This document shows positions 1 to 6,466 of a stretch of 8,680 nt of DNA, in pieces; the stretch's first letter is position 1; every line of letters starts with the position of its first letter. The position numbers and the translations under genes are program-made. This DNA is from Methylococcaceae bacterium. Lineage in GTDB: Bacteria > Pseudomonadota > Gammaproteobacteria > Methylococcales > Methylomonadaceae. A model generated the notes under the pieces. That model was not told the origin of the DNA and searched no databases. It was given only the letters and a program-made list of their open reading frames with translations. Where the stretch lies: contig JAKIVF010000137.1 in assembly GCA_021647145.1 (NCBI GenBank), positions 1 through 8,680 on the forward strand, given 5' to 3'.

Positions 1-2038
1 AAAAAGCAACAACAAATGGCCAAAATACAGCCTGATTCCATTGTTCTCGTTTTTGTTCTCTTAATGCCGCATCAATTCGTAAATACTTTAATTCTTTATG
101 TGCCATAAAACTAGGTTTTATATTTTTAAACCATTGGTGATACAAAGAAAAACGTTTGGGATGATAACCAAATACCCAAGGCACATCATGTCGAACTATT
201 TCTTGCATTTGTTGAATAATCTGACTTCGTTGCTCTGTATCATCCATACTTCGCATTTGTTCAAAAAGTTTATCAAATTCTGAACTTTGATAATTAACAG
301 CATTTTCTCCTTTGTATTTTACCTTTCCATTCGGTCCATAGAGTAAAAAAAAGAAATTTTCAGGGTCAGGATAATCTGCATTCCAACCCCAAGTAAAAAT
401 TTGCCCACTGCCATCACGCATTTTATCTTGAAAACGATTGTAATCTGTCGGACGAATAACTAATTTAATCCCTATTTTTTCAAATTGTTTGCGGTACCAA
501 TTCATCATTGATCTAGCACCAGCTCCTACAGAAGTAGTATCAAAATAAAGAACCAACGCTTCCCCAGTTTTTGGGTCAACACCTGATTTATACCCTGCCT
601 CAATCATTAGTTGTTCAGCTATTTCTATTGATTTACGCTGGTAACGGCCATTTTCCCAAGTATAAACATAGGGATTCATTCCTTGTTTTTTTTCTAAATT
701 TCCAAAAATTTCAGGTGGTAAAACCCCTTGTGCAGGGATGCCTCGTCCATTCATAAAAATAGCAATATATTCCTCATAATCCAAAGCAATCGAAATAGCT
801 AAACGTAGTTTTCTGGCACGTTCAGAATCACCACCGACAACAGAGTCCAGCATATTGAATCCCATATAAAAAATAGATGTTGATACAGATGTTTGTAGCT
901 CAATTCCTTGTTTTTGCATTGTTTCAGTCAACTGTGCATTACCAGAAGCTGAAAATTGAACAGCCTGATCAAAGCTATCTGAAGAAATACCTGATGCATC
1001 ATAAAAGCCTTGTAAAAATTTGCTCCAATAAGGAATCGTTTCCTTTTCAAGGATATAAATAACCTTATCTATAAAAGGTAATTTTTCCCCTGCATCCTTT
1101 AACAACCCTTTTTCTATATCACTTTCTTCCCCTTCTTTAGGATAAAACGTTTCATGATAATTTGGGTTTTTAGATAAAACAATTCTCTGATTAGGATTGT
1201 TTTCTTCTAAAAAGAAAGGACCCGTTCCTACCGGATACCAATTCAAGGATATATTTTTATCTCCTAGCCCTTGTTGAAGATAAAACTCATTTGCCTCCCA
1301 AGGCATAGGCGCAAAAAAATTCATTGCCAACCAAAATTTAAATTGTGGATATTTACCTTTAATTTTGATCTTATATTTATATCGACTTAAAGCTGTAACC
1401 CCCGAAAGAGAAAATGATTTTATTTCAGTTTTTTTCTTATTTTTAACTTGTTGTGAAAACTCACCAAAACCAACAATATATTTTTTCATAAACTCAGCTA
1501 TGGGTGATTGAATTTTGGGATCAGCCAAGCGTTTTATTTGATAAACATAATCTTCAGCAATTAATTCCCTTGTACCTAATTCAGTAAAATCCTTTAATTC
1601 ATTAAGTTCTTCTATCTGGCTAGTAGACAAGTTTCGATTAGCCTCAATAAACGCTGGGTGAGGTTGAAATTTTACTCCTTGTTTAATTTCGATAGTGTAC
1701 TCAGAATAAGCAACCTGATTAGCTAAAAACTTTCCTGTCAGCAATTGGCCTTGTGCATTAAAATATTCAATCACTGGTAACTTTTCAGCACTTTGAGGTT
1801 CAAGCTGATAAGGCCTTTTAAGGTAACTATATTGATAAGGTGGCTCATATATCTGGGCGAGAAATGTATTCTCACTAGTACTATACGATATTGCCGGGTC
1901 GAGTCTTTTTGGTCTTTCTGAGAAAGAAGAATATAAAATGGATAAATTTGGATCTGTCTCAGAATAAGGGTTATTCAGCTGGGATACATCACAACTACTT
2001 AACAACAGACTCAATATAAATAAAAAAAATAGATGCAT
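1..2038 (-). CDS. ABC transporter solute-binding lipoprotein, family 5 (oligopeptide type), C-terminus cut by window edge
   Basis: Predicted extracytoplasmic binding protein that delivers peptides or similar solutes to an ABC importer. The frame is open from the ATG at 2038 to base 1 (679 codons, no stop), so the true end lies outside the window. Residues 1-16 form a lipoprotein signal: a Leu/Phe-rich core ending in LLSSC, with Cys16 as the lipidation site. Family-5 features follow: an RLDPAISYS segment near 46-53, a YPVGTGPF segment near 268-275, and the typical late motif WGWNADYPDPENFF near 550-563. Residues 664-679 (REQWNQAVFWPFVVAF) begin a hydrophobic stretch that could be a C-terminal membrane anchor. 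This protein is larger than classical OppA (about 540 residues), with insertions near 130-210 and 300-320. The Shine-Dalgarno is weak, and an in-frame stop just upstream leaves no earlier ATG. Permease and ATPase genes may lie beyond the left edge. The family is clear; the substrate is unknown. Confidence 0.88.
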   Translation of the reverse strand, partial: MHLFFLFILSLLLSSCDVSQLNNPYSETDPNLSILYSSFSERPKRLDPAISYSTSENTFLAQIYEPPYQYSYLKRPYQLEPQSAEKLPVIEYFNAQGQLLTGKFLANQVAYSEYTIEIKQGVKFQPHPAFIEANRNLSTSQIEELNELKDFTELGTRELIAEDYVYQIKRLADPKIQSPIAEFMKKYIVGFGEFSQQVKNKKKTEIKSFSLSGVTALSRYKYKIKIKGKYPQFKFWLAMNFFAPMPWEANEFYLQQGLGDKNISLNWYPVGTGPFFLEENNPNQRIVLSKNPNYHETFYPKEGEESDIEKGLLKDAGEKLPFIDKVIYILEKETIPYWSKFLQGFYDASGISSDSFDQAVQFSASGNAQLTETMQKQGIELQTSVSTSIFYMGFNMLDSVVGGDSERARKLRLAISIALDYEEYIAIFMNGRGIPAQGVLPPEIFGNLEKKQGMNPYVYTWENGRYQRKSIEIAEQLMIEAGYKSGVDPKTGEALVLYFDTTSVGAGARSMMNWYRKQFEKIGIKLVIRPTDYNRFQDKMRDGSGQIFTWGWNADYPDPENFFFLLYGPNGKVKYKGENAVNYQSSEFDKLFEQMRSMDDTEQRSQIIQQMQEIVRHDVPWVFGYHPKRFSLYHQWFKNIKPSFMAHKELKYLRIDAALREQKREQWNQAVFWPFVVAF

Positions 2039-2100
2039 AATGATAGATTCTAAGCCTTATGTTTAAGGATTTACTTATCGAATTAAATGACTGAGCAAGG

Positions 2101-2106
2101 TATACT
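2101..2106 (+). promoter_or_regulatory. Possible -10 element of the fabI promoter
   Basis: TATACT lies 38 bases before the fabI ATG and matches the sigma70 -10 consensus at five of six positions. No good -35 hexamer is present at 16-18 bases upstream, so this is only a candidate. On the other strand, TGTTAGAAT (2121-2113) resembles an extended -10 that could serve the divergent binding-protein gene, also without a clear -35. Confidence 0.35.
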
Positions 2107-2144
2107 TTCCCTATTCTAACAAACAAATAGGTCAGGAGATAAAA

Positions 2145-2927
2145 ATGGGGTTTATGCAAGGTAAGCGTGTTCTAATTGTAGGTTTAGCCAGTAACAAATC
2201 AATTGCATGGGGTATAGCACAAGCTATGCACCGTGAAGGGGCTGAGCTGGCATTTACTTATCAAAACGAAAGACTGAAAGATCGTGTAGCTAAAATGGCA
2301 GGTGAATGTAATTCGAGCATTAATATAGAACTTGATGTTTCAACAGATGAACAAATCACCAATGTCTTTACCGAATTAGGAAAACACTGGGATGGATTGG
2401 ATTGTATTGTTCATTCAGTTGCCTTTGCACCAAGAGACGCTCTGGATGGTGATTATGTTGATGCTACAACTAGAGAAAATTTTTCAGTTGCCCATGACAT
2501 CAGTTCATACAGCTTTACAGCATTAGCAAAAGCAGGCAGAGCGATGATGAAAGGTCGTAATGGATCTTTAATAACCTTAACTTACCTAGGTGCAGAAAGA
2601 GCTATCCCTAACTATAATGTAATGGGCGTGGCTAAAGCCAGTCTTGAGGCTAATGTTCGTTATATGGCAGCAGCTTTAGGCTCGGAAGGCACTCGTGTCA
2701 ATGCTATTTCAGCTGGGCCGATTAGAACGTTAGCATCTGCCGGTATCAATAATTTTAAATCCATGCTCAGCAAAGCAGCTGATACAGCACCTATGAAAAA
2801 AAATGTATCCATTGAAGAAGTAGGTAATGTGGCTGCTTTTATGTGTTCTGACTTAGCATCTGGTGTTACCGGTGAAATTACTTATGTTGATGGTGGTTAT
2901 AATATTGCAGGCTTGGTAGCAAGTTAG
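2145..2927 (+). CDS. fabI: Enoyl-[acyl-carrier-protein] reductase (NADH), FabI
   Basis: Catalyses the last reduction of each fatty acid elongation cycle, trans-2-enoyl-ACP to acyl-ACP with NADH, in the cytoplasm. The 260 residues are close to the E. coli length (262). The N-terminal MGFMQGKRVLIVGLASNKSIAWGIA is the FabI-type Rossmann nucleotide-binding signature (short-chain dehydrogenase superfamily). The catalytic residues are visible as Tyr147, Tyr157 and Lys164 in YLGAERAIPNYNVMGVAK. HDISSYSF (118-124) and NAISAGPIRTLA (186-197) are also typical. The start at 2145 is supported by AGGAG at 2134-2138 with 6-base spacing and by the conserved MGF N-terminus; Met4 is a less likely alternative. 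Residue 93 is Ala where E. coli has Gly (HSVAFAP versus HSIGFAP), a position in the inhibitor-contact loop. The gene appears to be monocistronic, diverging from the binding-protein gene. Identity is highly confident. Confidence 0.97.
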   Translation: MGFMQGKRVLIVGLASNKSIAWGIAQAMHREGAELAFTYQNERLKDRVAKMAGECNSSINIELDVSTDEQITNVFTELGKHWDGLDCIVHSVAFAPRDALDGDYVDATTRENFSVAHDISSYSFTALAKAGRAMMKGRNGSLITLTYLGAERAIPNYNVMGVAKASLEANVRYMAAALGSEGTRVNAISAGPIRTLASAGINNFKSMLSKAADTAPMKKNVSIEEVGNVAAFMCSDLASGVTGEITYVDGGYNIAGLVAS

Positions 2928-3014
2928 AAAACAGTCAATTCCAGTAAAGATTCACGAATTATAAAAAAAAGAGAGAATTAACGAGATTATAGATAATTCT
3001 ATTTAACTACCATT

Positions 3015-3586
3015 TTAAATATATTCCACCAAACGGACTTCAAATTCGATCAAAAATTTATTTAAGGTCATTTTCTAGTCCCTAATGGGCACTGTCCTTT
3101 TTTTTATGCTTGTTGTACCGCTAAATAATTTATTTTTTTAGCGGCATCATCTGCTGGAAATAATTTACGTTTTTCAATTGCTTTTCTAATCACACTATAT
3201 TAAAGATTCAATCGTATTCGTTGTATAAATAGTTTTACGAATATCTTTAGAAAAATTAAAATAGTATTTAGGTTTTTTCCTGTGATTTCGCCAGCTACGA
3301 CTGATTTGAGGATATTTACTACTCCATGTTTTTTCAAAATTTTCTAGCTCTAATAATTCGTCTTCCGTCACAAATTGATAGATACGCTTTAAATCAGTCG
3401 CCACCGGTTTATAGTCTTTCCAAGGCACAAGCTTCAGCGAGTTGCGTACCATATGAACAATGCAACGTTGAATTTTCGTTTTTGAAAAGACGGTTGTATT
3501 GCTTCAGCCCCCCCTTTTAACTCATCAATGCATGCGATGCGAATATCAATTGATGAGGCGGCTGATTTTTGAATTGTTGTTAACAG
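3015..3586 (-). pseudogene. IS256-family (mutator-type) transposase relic, C-terminal half only
   Basis: Minus-strand conceptual translation, read across frames, gives an IS256-type order: IRIACIDELKG (second catalytic Asp), AIQTVF, QRCIVHMVRNSLKLVPWKDYK, RSWRN, IRKTIYTTNTIESL (catalytic Glu), SVIRKAIEKRKLFPADDAAKK, KKW-like TVPI, and a C-terminal KFLIEFEVRLVEYI ending in TAA at 3017-3015. Visible lesions are a frameshift near 3494, a one-base gain near 3198-3201, a stop at 3106-3104 where the family has Ser, a base loss in the A-run near 3098-3103, and a TAG at 3077-3075 in place of a conserved Trp. The longest intact piece is 85 codons (3452-3195). The N-terminal half, about 200 residues with the first Asp, is absent, and I found no convincing terminal inverted repeats or target duplication. 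The element is dead and old. Family assignment is from recognised motifs only. Confidence 0.88.
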
Positions 3587-3792
3587 TTATCAGGGCTGTC
3601 TTTTTAAATATATGAATCAGGTATTATGTGATGAAACTATACGCTTTCAGACTTATTTGTTAATTGGATAATACTGTAGTCGATATCTGAATTTGACCGA
3701 TATTCGACATGCATAGTTTCTTGCTGCCCTTGCAGGCTAAACCCCATATTCCAAAAAACCAACACATTGAATAATAACAATTTAATAGTATA
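3587..3792. other. Intergenic stretch between the IS relic and nrtR, no supported gene
   Basis: These 206 bases hold no convincing gene, RNA or terminator. A minus-strand ORF of 36 codons (3747-3637, MGFSLQGQQETMH...) lies here in the same frame as nrtR, after its stop, but it has no clear ribosome binding site and I do not recognise it. AAAAAGACAGCCCTG on the minus strand (3605-3591) borders the transposase similarity and might be an insertion junction, though no partner repeat was seen. Confidence 0.4.
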
Positions 3793-4551
3793 TTATTTCG
3801 CATAAATTTCCCGCATATAAAAATGCAAATTTTCATCTTCTGATTTGCGATAAAGCTGTGCCATGCGGGTAACCGTTTGTTTCGACTCTCCTGCTATTTT
3901 CTCAATAACATTACCCTTGATTATCCGTCTCCTAAATCCAGACTTATTCAGTTCTCCCCCTAAAATAATCTCATAACATCTCTGTAGCTCCGACAAAGTG
4001 AATTTCTCTGGAAGGACATGCAGAGCTATAGTTGTATATTGTGCTTTGTTTCTTAAACGCTGAAATGCCTCCTGGATTAATTCAGCATGATCAAAAGCCA
4101 GTTTTTGCTGAATATTTCCGTCTTTATCTAAATGACTCCAACGTGTATCAGTACTAAAAATGATATCTTCAGCATTGACTAGAGCGAAATAAGTGACCGT
4201 TACCGACCATCCGCGAGGATCGCGCGAGTCGTTACCTATTGCTCCTAGCTGTTCAAGATAGGGTGCTCCATACCCCGTTTTTTCTCTTAGTTTTTTTTGT
4301 GCTGTCTGTTTGATGTTTTTATCCTTTTTTATGTCGATAAAACCTCCCGGAATTGCCCAGTATCCCTTAAAAGGAAAATCACTTCGTTGGGTAATCAGAA
4401 CATTGACTTCCTCATTAATGATAGTAAAAATTACAATATCTACACTCGTCAATGGAACTTCATAGTCATGGATGTTGTAACGTGTTAAAAATTCTTTCTC
4501 TTGTTGATTAGTCGATGCTTTCATTACCCTTTTATATTCCCTTTTAGCCAT
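3793..4551 (-). CDS. nrtR: NrtR-type transcriptional regulator of NAD metabolism (degenerate Nudix plus winged helix)
   Basis: Likely a repressor of the NAD genes on both sides. Known NrtR proteins bind DNA through a C-terminal winged helix and release it when ADP-ribose binds the Nudix-like domain. Residues 35-165 form the Nudix fold (VDIVIFTI, VLITQRSDFPFKGYWAIPGGFIDI, DSRDPRGWSVTVTYFALV). The Nudix box is degenerate: KKLREKTG (86-93) replaces the canonical REL-EETG, so catalytic acids are missing, as expected for a sensor. Residues 185-235 carry the winged-helix region (TLSELQRCYEIILGG, KSGFRRRI, GESKQTVTRMAQLY). It is the third gene of the leftward operon. The ATG at 4551 overlaps the upstream Nudix gene by 28 bases. 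Met10 at 4524 is an alternative start that would form a TAATG junction and has AAAGGG just before it, and I cannot decide between them. Total 252 or 243 residues, near family length. Its operators are probably those at 5744-5789. Confidence 0.9.
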   Translation of the reverse strand: MAKREYKRVMKASTNQQEKEFLTRYNIHDYEVPLTSVDIVIFTIINEEVNVLITQRSDFPFKGYWAIPGGFIDIKKDKNIKQTAQKKLREKTGYGAPYLEQLGAIGNDSRDPRGWSVTVTYFALVNAEDIIFSTDTRWSHLDKDGNIQQKLAFDHAELIQEAFQRLRNKAQYTTIALHVLPEKFTLSELQRCYEIILGGELNKSGFRRRIIKGNVIEKIAGESKQTVTRMAQLYRKSEDENLHFYMREIYAK

Positions 4552-5120
4552 ACAATGGAAAGGCCTGTTATCACACTTAGATTACCTTTCTTTAACATCT
4601 TGCAAGCATCATCGAATGATAGGACATGCGTTTTTATATCTTCATTTTCTTCCATTTTACCGTGAATACCTGAAGTGTTGAGCTGCGTTTTTGCAAAGAA
4701 AAGTGTAGTAGTTTCGTTACTCCCACCAGGGCTTAAGTAAAACTTACCGATTTTTTCTATATAAGCACAACGATAACCTGTTTCCTCCAATAATTCTCTT
4801 TCTGCAGCTTTCAGTTCGTCTTCTCCTATATCAATAATGCCGGCTGGGATTCCATATATCCAAGGATTGTCCCCATTTTCCAGTGGGCCCACTCGAAATT
4901 GCTCAGTTAATAAAATGCTGTTTCGGGTTTCATCATACAAAAGAATAGCAACTGTCGGTTTACGAACTAGTACTTCAAGATTATGGATTTGACTTTTGCT
5001 GCCATCAAATTTGTTGAATTGTATTGTGTGTTTTTTCAACTTAAAGAAACTATCGTGGCAAACTTTGGTTTTTAGAATAAATTGATCGTTTACGATGGTA
5101 TCTAAATTAAGACTGTTCAT
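4524..5120 (-). CDS. Nudix hydrolase, probable ADP-ribose pyrophosphatase
   Basis: Predicted to hydrolyse ADP-ribose (or a related nucleoside diphosphate) to AMP and ribose 5-phosphate, a clean-up or recycling step for NAD breakdown products. The 198-residue protein has a complete Nudix box at 94-116, G-x5-E-x7-RELLEETGY, with Glu100, Arg108, Glu109, Glu112 and Glu113 all intact. SPGGSNE (130-136) and the acidic stretch MEENED (156-161) resemble the NudF/ADPRase subfamily, as does the N-terminal strand layout (VLVRKPTVAILLYDE, LLTEQFRVG). The ATG overlaps the stop of the upstream nadD-like gene in an ATGA junction, so translation is probably coupled. The gene lies between a NadD-like enzyme and NrtR, whose family ligand is ADP-ribose, so this enzyme could also reset the regulatory signal (inference). 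The Nudix fold is certain; substrate choice rests on motif and context. Confidence 0.85.
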   Translation of the reverse strand: MNSLNLDTIVNDQFILKTKVCHDSFFKLKKHTIQFNKFDGSKSQIHNLEVLVRKPTVAILLYDETRNSILLTEQFRVGPLENGDNPWIYGIPAGIIDIGEDELKAAERELLEETGYRCAYIEKIGKFYLSPGGSNETTTLFFAKTQLNTSGIHGKMEENEDIKTHVLSFDDACKMLKKGNLSVITGLSIVWLKGNIKG

Positions 5121-5722
5121 AGGTTTACTCCATAGAGGTGGTGACTAAAAATATAGTTAGCAATCGGTTTTTCAAGATATTTTGCAAAATGAGACTCAAA
5201 AAATAACCCTGATTCAGGGGAATAAGAAAACTGTTCTCTGATTAAACTGCTACGGATCGGAATGCGTTCATGCACGATGGTTAAATTCCAGCGTTCAATA
5301 ATTTCTTCTCCTTTATAAAATTTACTCCAGATTTTTTCAGTTGCATTATCAGGCCCGATAATAAAATTTAGTGCTGGTTTAATATTTGTATTCAGATAAC
5401 GTTGCTCCAATTCTTTCAAAACATTATAGGTATAAACGGGACTATTCGTTTGATTGCCAAGCTCCCTTTCTATCGAAGAAGTCACTATAGGTATTCGCTG
5501 TATTTTCATCAGGCTTTTTTCAGTTTGGAAAGATTGTGCGAGCATACTGGTCATACACAACCTGTCCTGATAGGGCTCCATTATTTTATTAAAGGGATGA
5601 TGAAAGCTGGGTATTAATATGATTTCATCAAAATTCTGATAAACCTGCTCAATAATATCTTTATGACCAAAATGAGGAGGATTAAAGGCTGAGCCGAGTA
5701 TTCCTATATTTTTTGTTTTCAT
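5117..5722 (-). CDS. Nicotinate (or nicotinamide) mononucleotide adenylyltransferase, NadD-like
   Basis: Predicted to transfer AMP from ATP to NaMN (or NMN), giving NaAD (or NAD+). The 201-residue protein starts with the nucleotidyltransferase signature GSAFNPPHFGH (10-20), the His-x-Gly-His phosphate-binding motif. IIGPDNATEKIWSKF (121-135) corresponds to the NadD segment that contacts the nicotinate moiety, and IRSSLIRE (156-163) is the C-terminal ATP-binding motif, here SSLIR where many members have SSTxIR. LVPSxxHPF-like residues 36-44 also fit. It is the first gene of the leftward operon. AGGTAA (5733-5728) precedes the ATG by 5 bases, and the stop overlaps the next ATG by 4 bases. It differs enough from housekeeping NadD (GGTFDPIHxGH) to be a salvage-dedicated paralogue, so I leave the symbol blank. 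Fold and general reaction are confident; preference for NaMN over NMN is not readable from the sequence. Confidence 0.85.
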   Translation of the reverse strand: MKTKNIGILGSAFNPPHFGHKDIIEQVYQNFDEIILIPSFHHPFNKIMEPYQDRLCMTSMLAQSFQTEKSLMKIQRIPIVTSSIERELGNQTNSPVYTYNVLKELEQRYLNTNIKPALNFIIGPDNATEKIWSKFYKGEEIIERWNLTIVHERIPIRSSLIREQFSYSPESGLFFESHFAKYLEKPIANYIFSHHLYGVNL

Positions 5723-5727
5723 TTAAA

Positions 5728-5733
5728 TTACCT
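5728..5733 (-). promoter_or_regulatory. Ribosome binding site of the nadD-like gene
   Basis: AGGTAA on the minus strand lies 5 bases before the ATG at 5722-5720. It supports this start and shows that the leftward transcript must begin upstream of 5733, within the operator region. Confidence 0.6.
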
Positions 5734-5736
5734 TGC

Positions 5737-5765
5737 TTGACACAATAGTATAGTACGTGTACTAT
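5737..5765 (+). promoter_or_regulatory. Sigma70-type promoter for pncA-pncB
   Basis: A perfect TTGACA (5737-5742) is separated by exactly 17 bases from TACTAT (5760-5765), which matches the -10 consensus at four of six positions. Transcription would begin near 5772, giving a leader of about 44 bases before the pncA ATG. The spacer and -10 are embedded in the AATAGT/ACTATT inverted repeats, so a protein bound there should block RNA polymerase. Confidence 0.7.
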
Positions 5766-5789
5766 TAATAGTATATCAAGTGAACTATT
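5744..5789. promoter_or_regulatory. Tandem 23-bp palindromic operators, probable NrtR sites
   Basis: Two inverted repeats of identical layout, AATAGT-N11-ACTATT, lie back to back at 5744-5766 and 5767-5789, their centres 23 bp (about two helical turns) apart. In the second unit the arms extend to 10 perfect bases (5763-5772 and 5784-5793). The junction of the units forms a perfect 14-bp palindrome at 5760-5773, and 5750-5765 is another (7-2-7). The half-site thus occurs four times in alternating orientation between the divergent nadD-like and pncA genes. Binding by the NrtR encoded in the same locus is the natural inference; the exact NrtR consensus was not compared. Confidence 0.75.
5750..5779 (-). 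promoter_or_regulatory. Candidate promoter for the nadD-like/Nudix/nrtR operon
   Basis: On the minus strand, TTGATA (5779-5774) is followed after 18 bases by TACTAT (5755-5750), the same -10 hexamer used on the other strand. Transcription would start near 5743, about 20 bases before the ATG, leaving room for the AGGTAA ribosome binding site. It overlaps both operator units, so one regulator could control both directions, including its own gene. Confidence 0.5.
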
Positions 5790-5815
5790 AATACAAGCTC
5801 AACGAGAAACTTATT

Positions 5816-6466
5816 ATGATCAGCTTAGAACCAGAAAAGACTGCTTCATTCGATGTGGATGCACAATACAGCTTTACTCCCGCTTGCCCTGATGAGTTAC
5901 CGGTAGCAGGAGGCAATGAAATTGTAGGCGCCTTAAATGAACAAGCCTCTTATGCGTCAATCAGAGTCGGTTCAAAAGATGCGCATAGCTCTAAAGCGGT
6001 GTGGGTTGCTAATGATGAACAAGAGATGTTTTCTCCCGTAGCGGGTGATAATGTTGACATTGCCTGGAACCTACATGCAGTCCCTGGAACAAAAGGATTT
6101 GAGCTGATTCAAGGTTTGCCCAGACCTGTCGAGTACGATTTTTTTGTATGGAAAGGGGTTGAACTGGATATGCATCCCTATGGAGCTTGTTATCACGACC
6201 TTGGAGATCAATTGAGCACAGGGGTGATTGAATATTTTAAAGTGAAAGCCATAGAGACCGTTATCGTCGGTGGATTGGCAACGGATTATTGTATTAAAAC
6301 CACGGCTTTGCAATTAAGAGCGGCTGGTCTTGAGGTGATAGTCAATTTAGAAGCCTGTCGCGGTATTGCTGAAAAAAGTATTAATTTGGCAATTGAAGAA
6401 ATGAAAAAGGCGCGAGTATTTATTATCAATAACACACAAGAACTTGGAGAAAAAAATGAGCAGTAA
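5816..6466 (+). CDS. pncA: Nicotinamidase
   Basis: Deamidates nicotinamide to nicotinate and ammonia, the entry step of NAD salvage in the cytoplasm. The 216 residues match the family length (E. coli 213). The isochorismatase-like catalytic triad is visible: Asp15 in FDVDAQYSF, Lys113 in FVWKG, and Cys159 in GGLATDYCIKT. Metal ligands are Asp55 and His57 (KDAHSS) and His87 (WNLHAVPGTKG). HPYGACYHDL (120-129) and LEACRGI (178-184) are also typical. The protein starts at the ATG at 5816; only a weak GAG (5804-5806) serves as Shine-Dalgarno. It is the first gene of the rightward operon, its 3' end overlaps pncB by 11 bases, and its promoter is covered by the palindromic operators. All key residues are present, so I expect an active enzyme. 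Confidence 0.95.
   Translation: MISLEPEKTASFDVDAQYSFTPACPDELPVAGGNEIVGALNEQASYASIRVGSKDAHSSKAVWVANDEQEMFSPVAGDNVDIAWNLHAVPGTKGFELIQGLPRPVEYDFFVWKGVELDMHPYGACYHDLGDQLSTGVIEYFKVKAIETVIVGGLATDYCIKTTALQLRAAGLEVIVNLEACRGIAEKSINLAIEEMKKARVFIINNTQELGEKNEQ
6446..6449 (+). promoter_or_regulatory. Ribosome binding site that fixes the pncB start
   Basis: GGAG inside the 3' end of pncA lies 6 bases before the ATG at 6456. It rules in that ATG over the in-frame TTG at 6444, which would overlap the Shine-Dalgarno itself. Confidence 0.75.

Noticed and set aside
2974..3000. AGAATTA/TAATTCT hairpin (7-bp arms, 13-base loop) as a fabI terminator
   Set aside because: The stem is almost entirely A/T and has no T-run directly after it, so it would be too weak to call a rho-independent terminator.
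3783..3794. TTAATAGTATAT near the nrtR stop, identical to part of the operator region
   Set aside because: Only one half-site is present, with no inverted partner at 11-base spacing and no promoter. In AT-rich DNA such a match is likely chance.
6444..6455. TTG at 6444 as the pncB start, giving four extra residues
   Set aside because: The GGAG Shine-Dalgarno at 6446-6449 is correctly spaced for the ATG at 6456 and would be inside the longer version's own start region.
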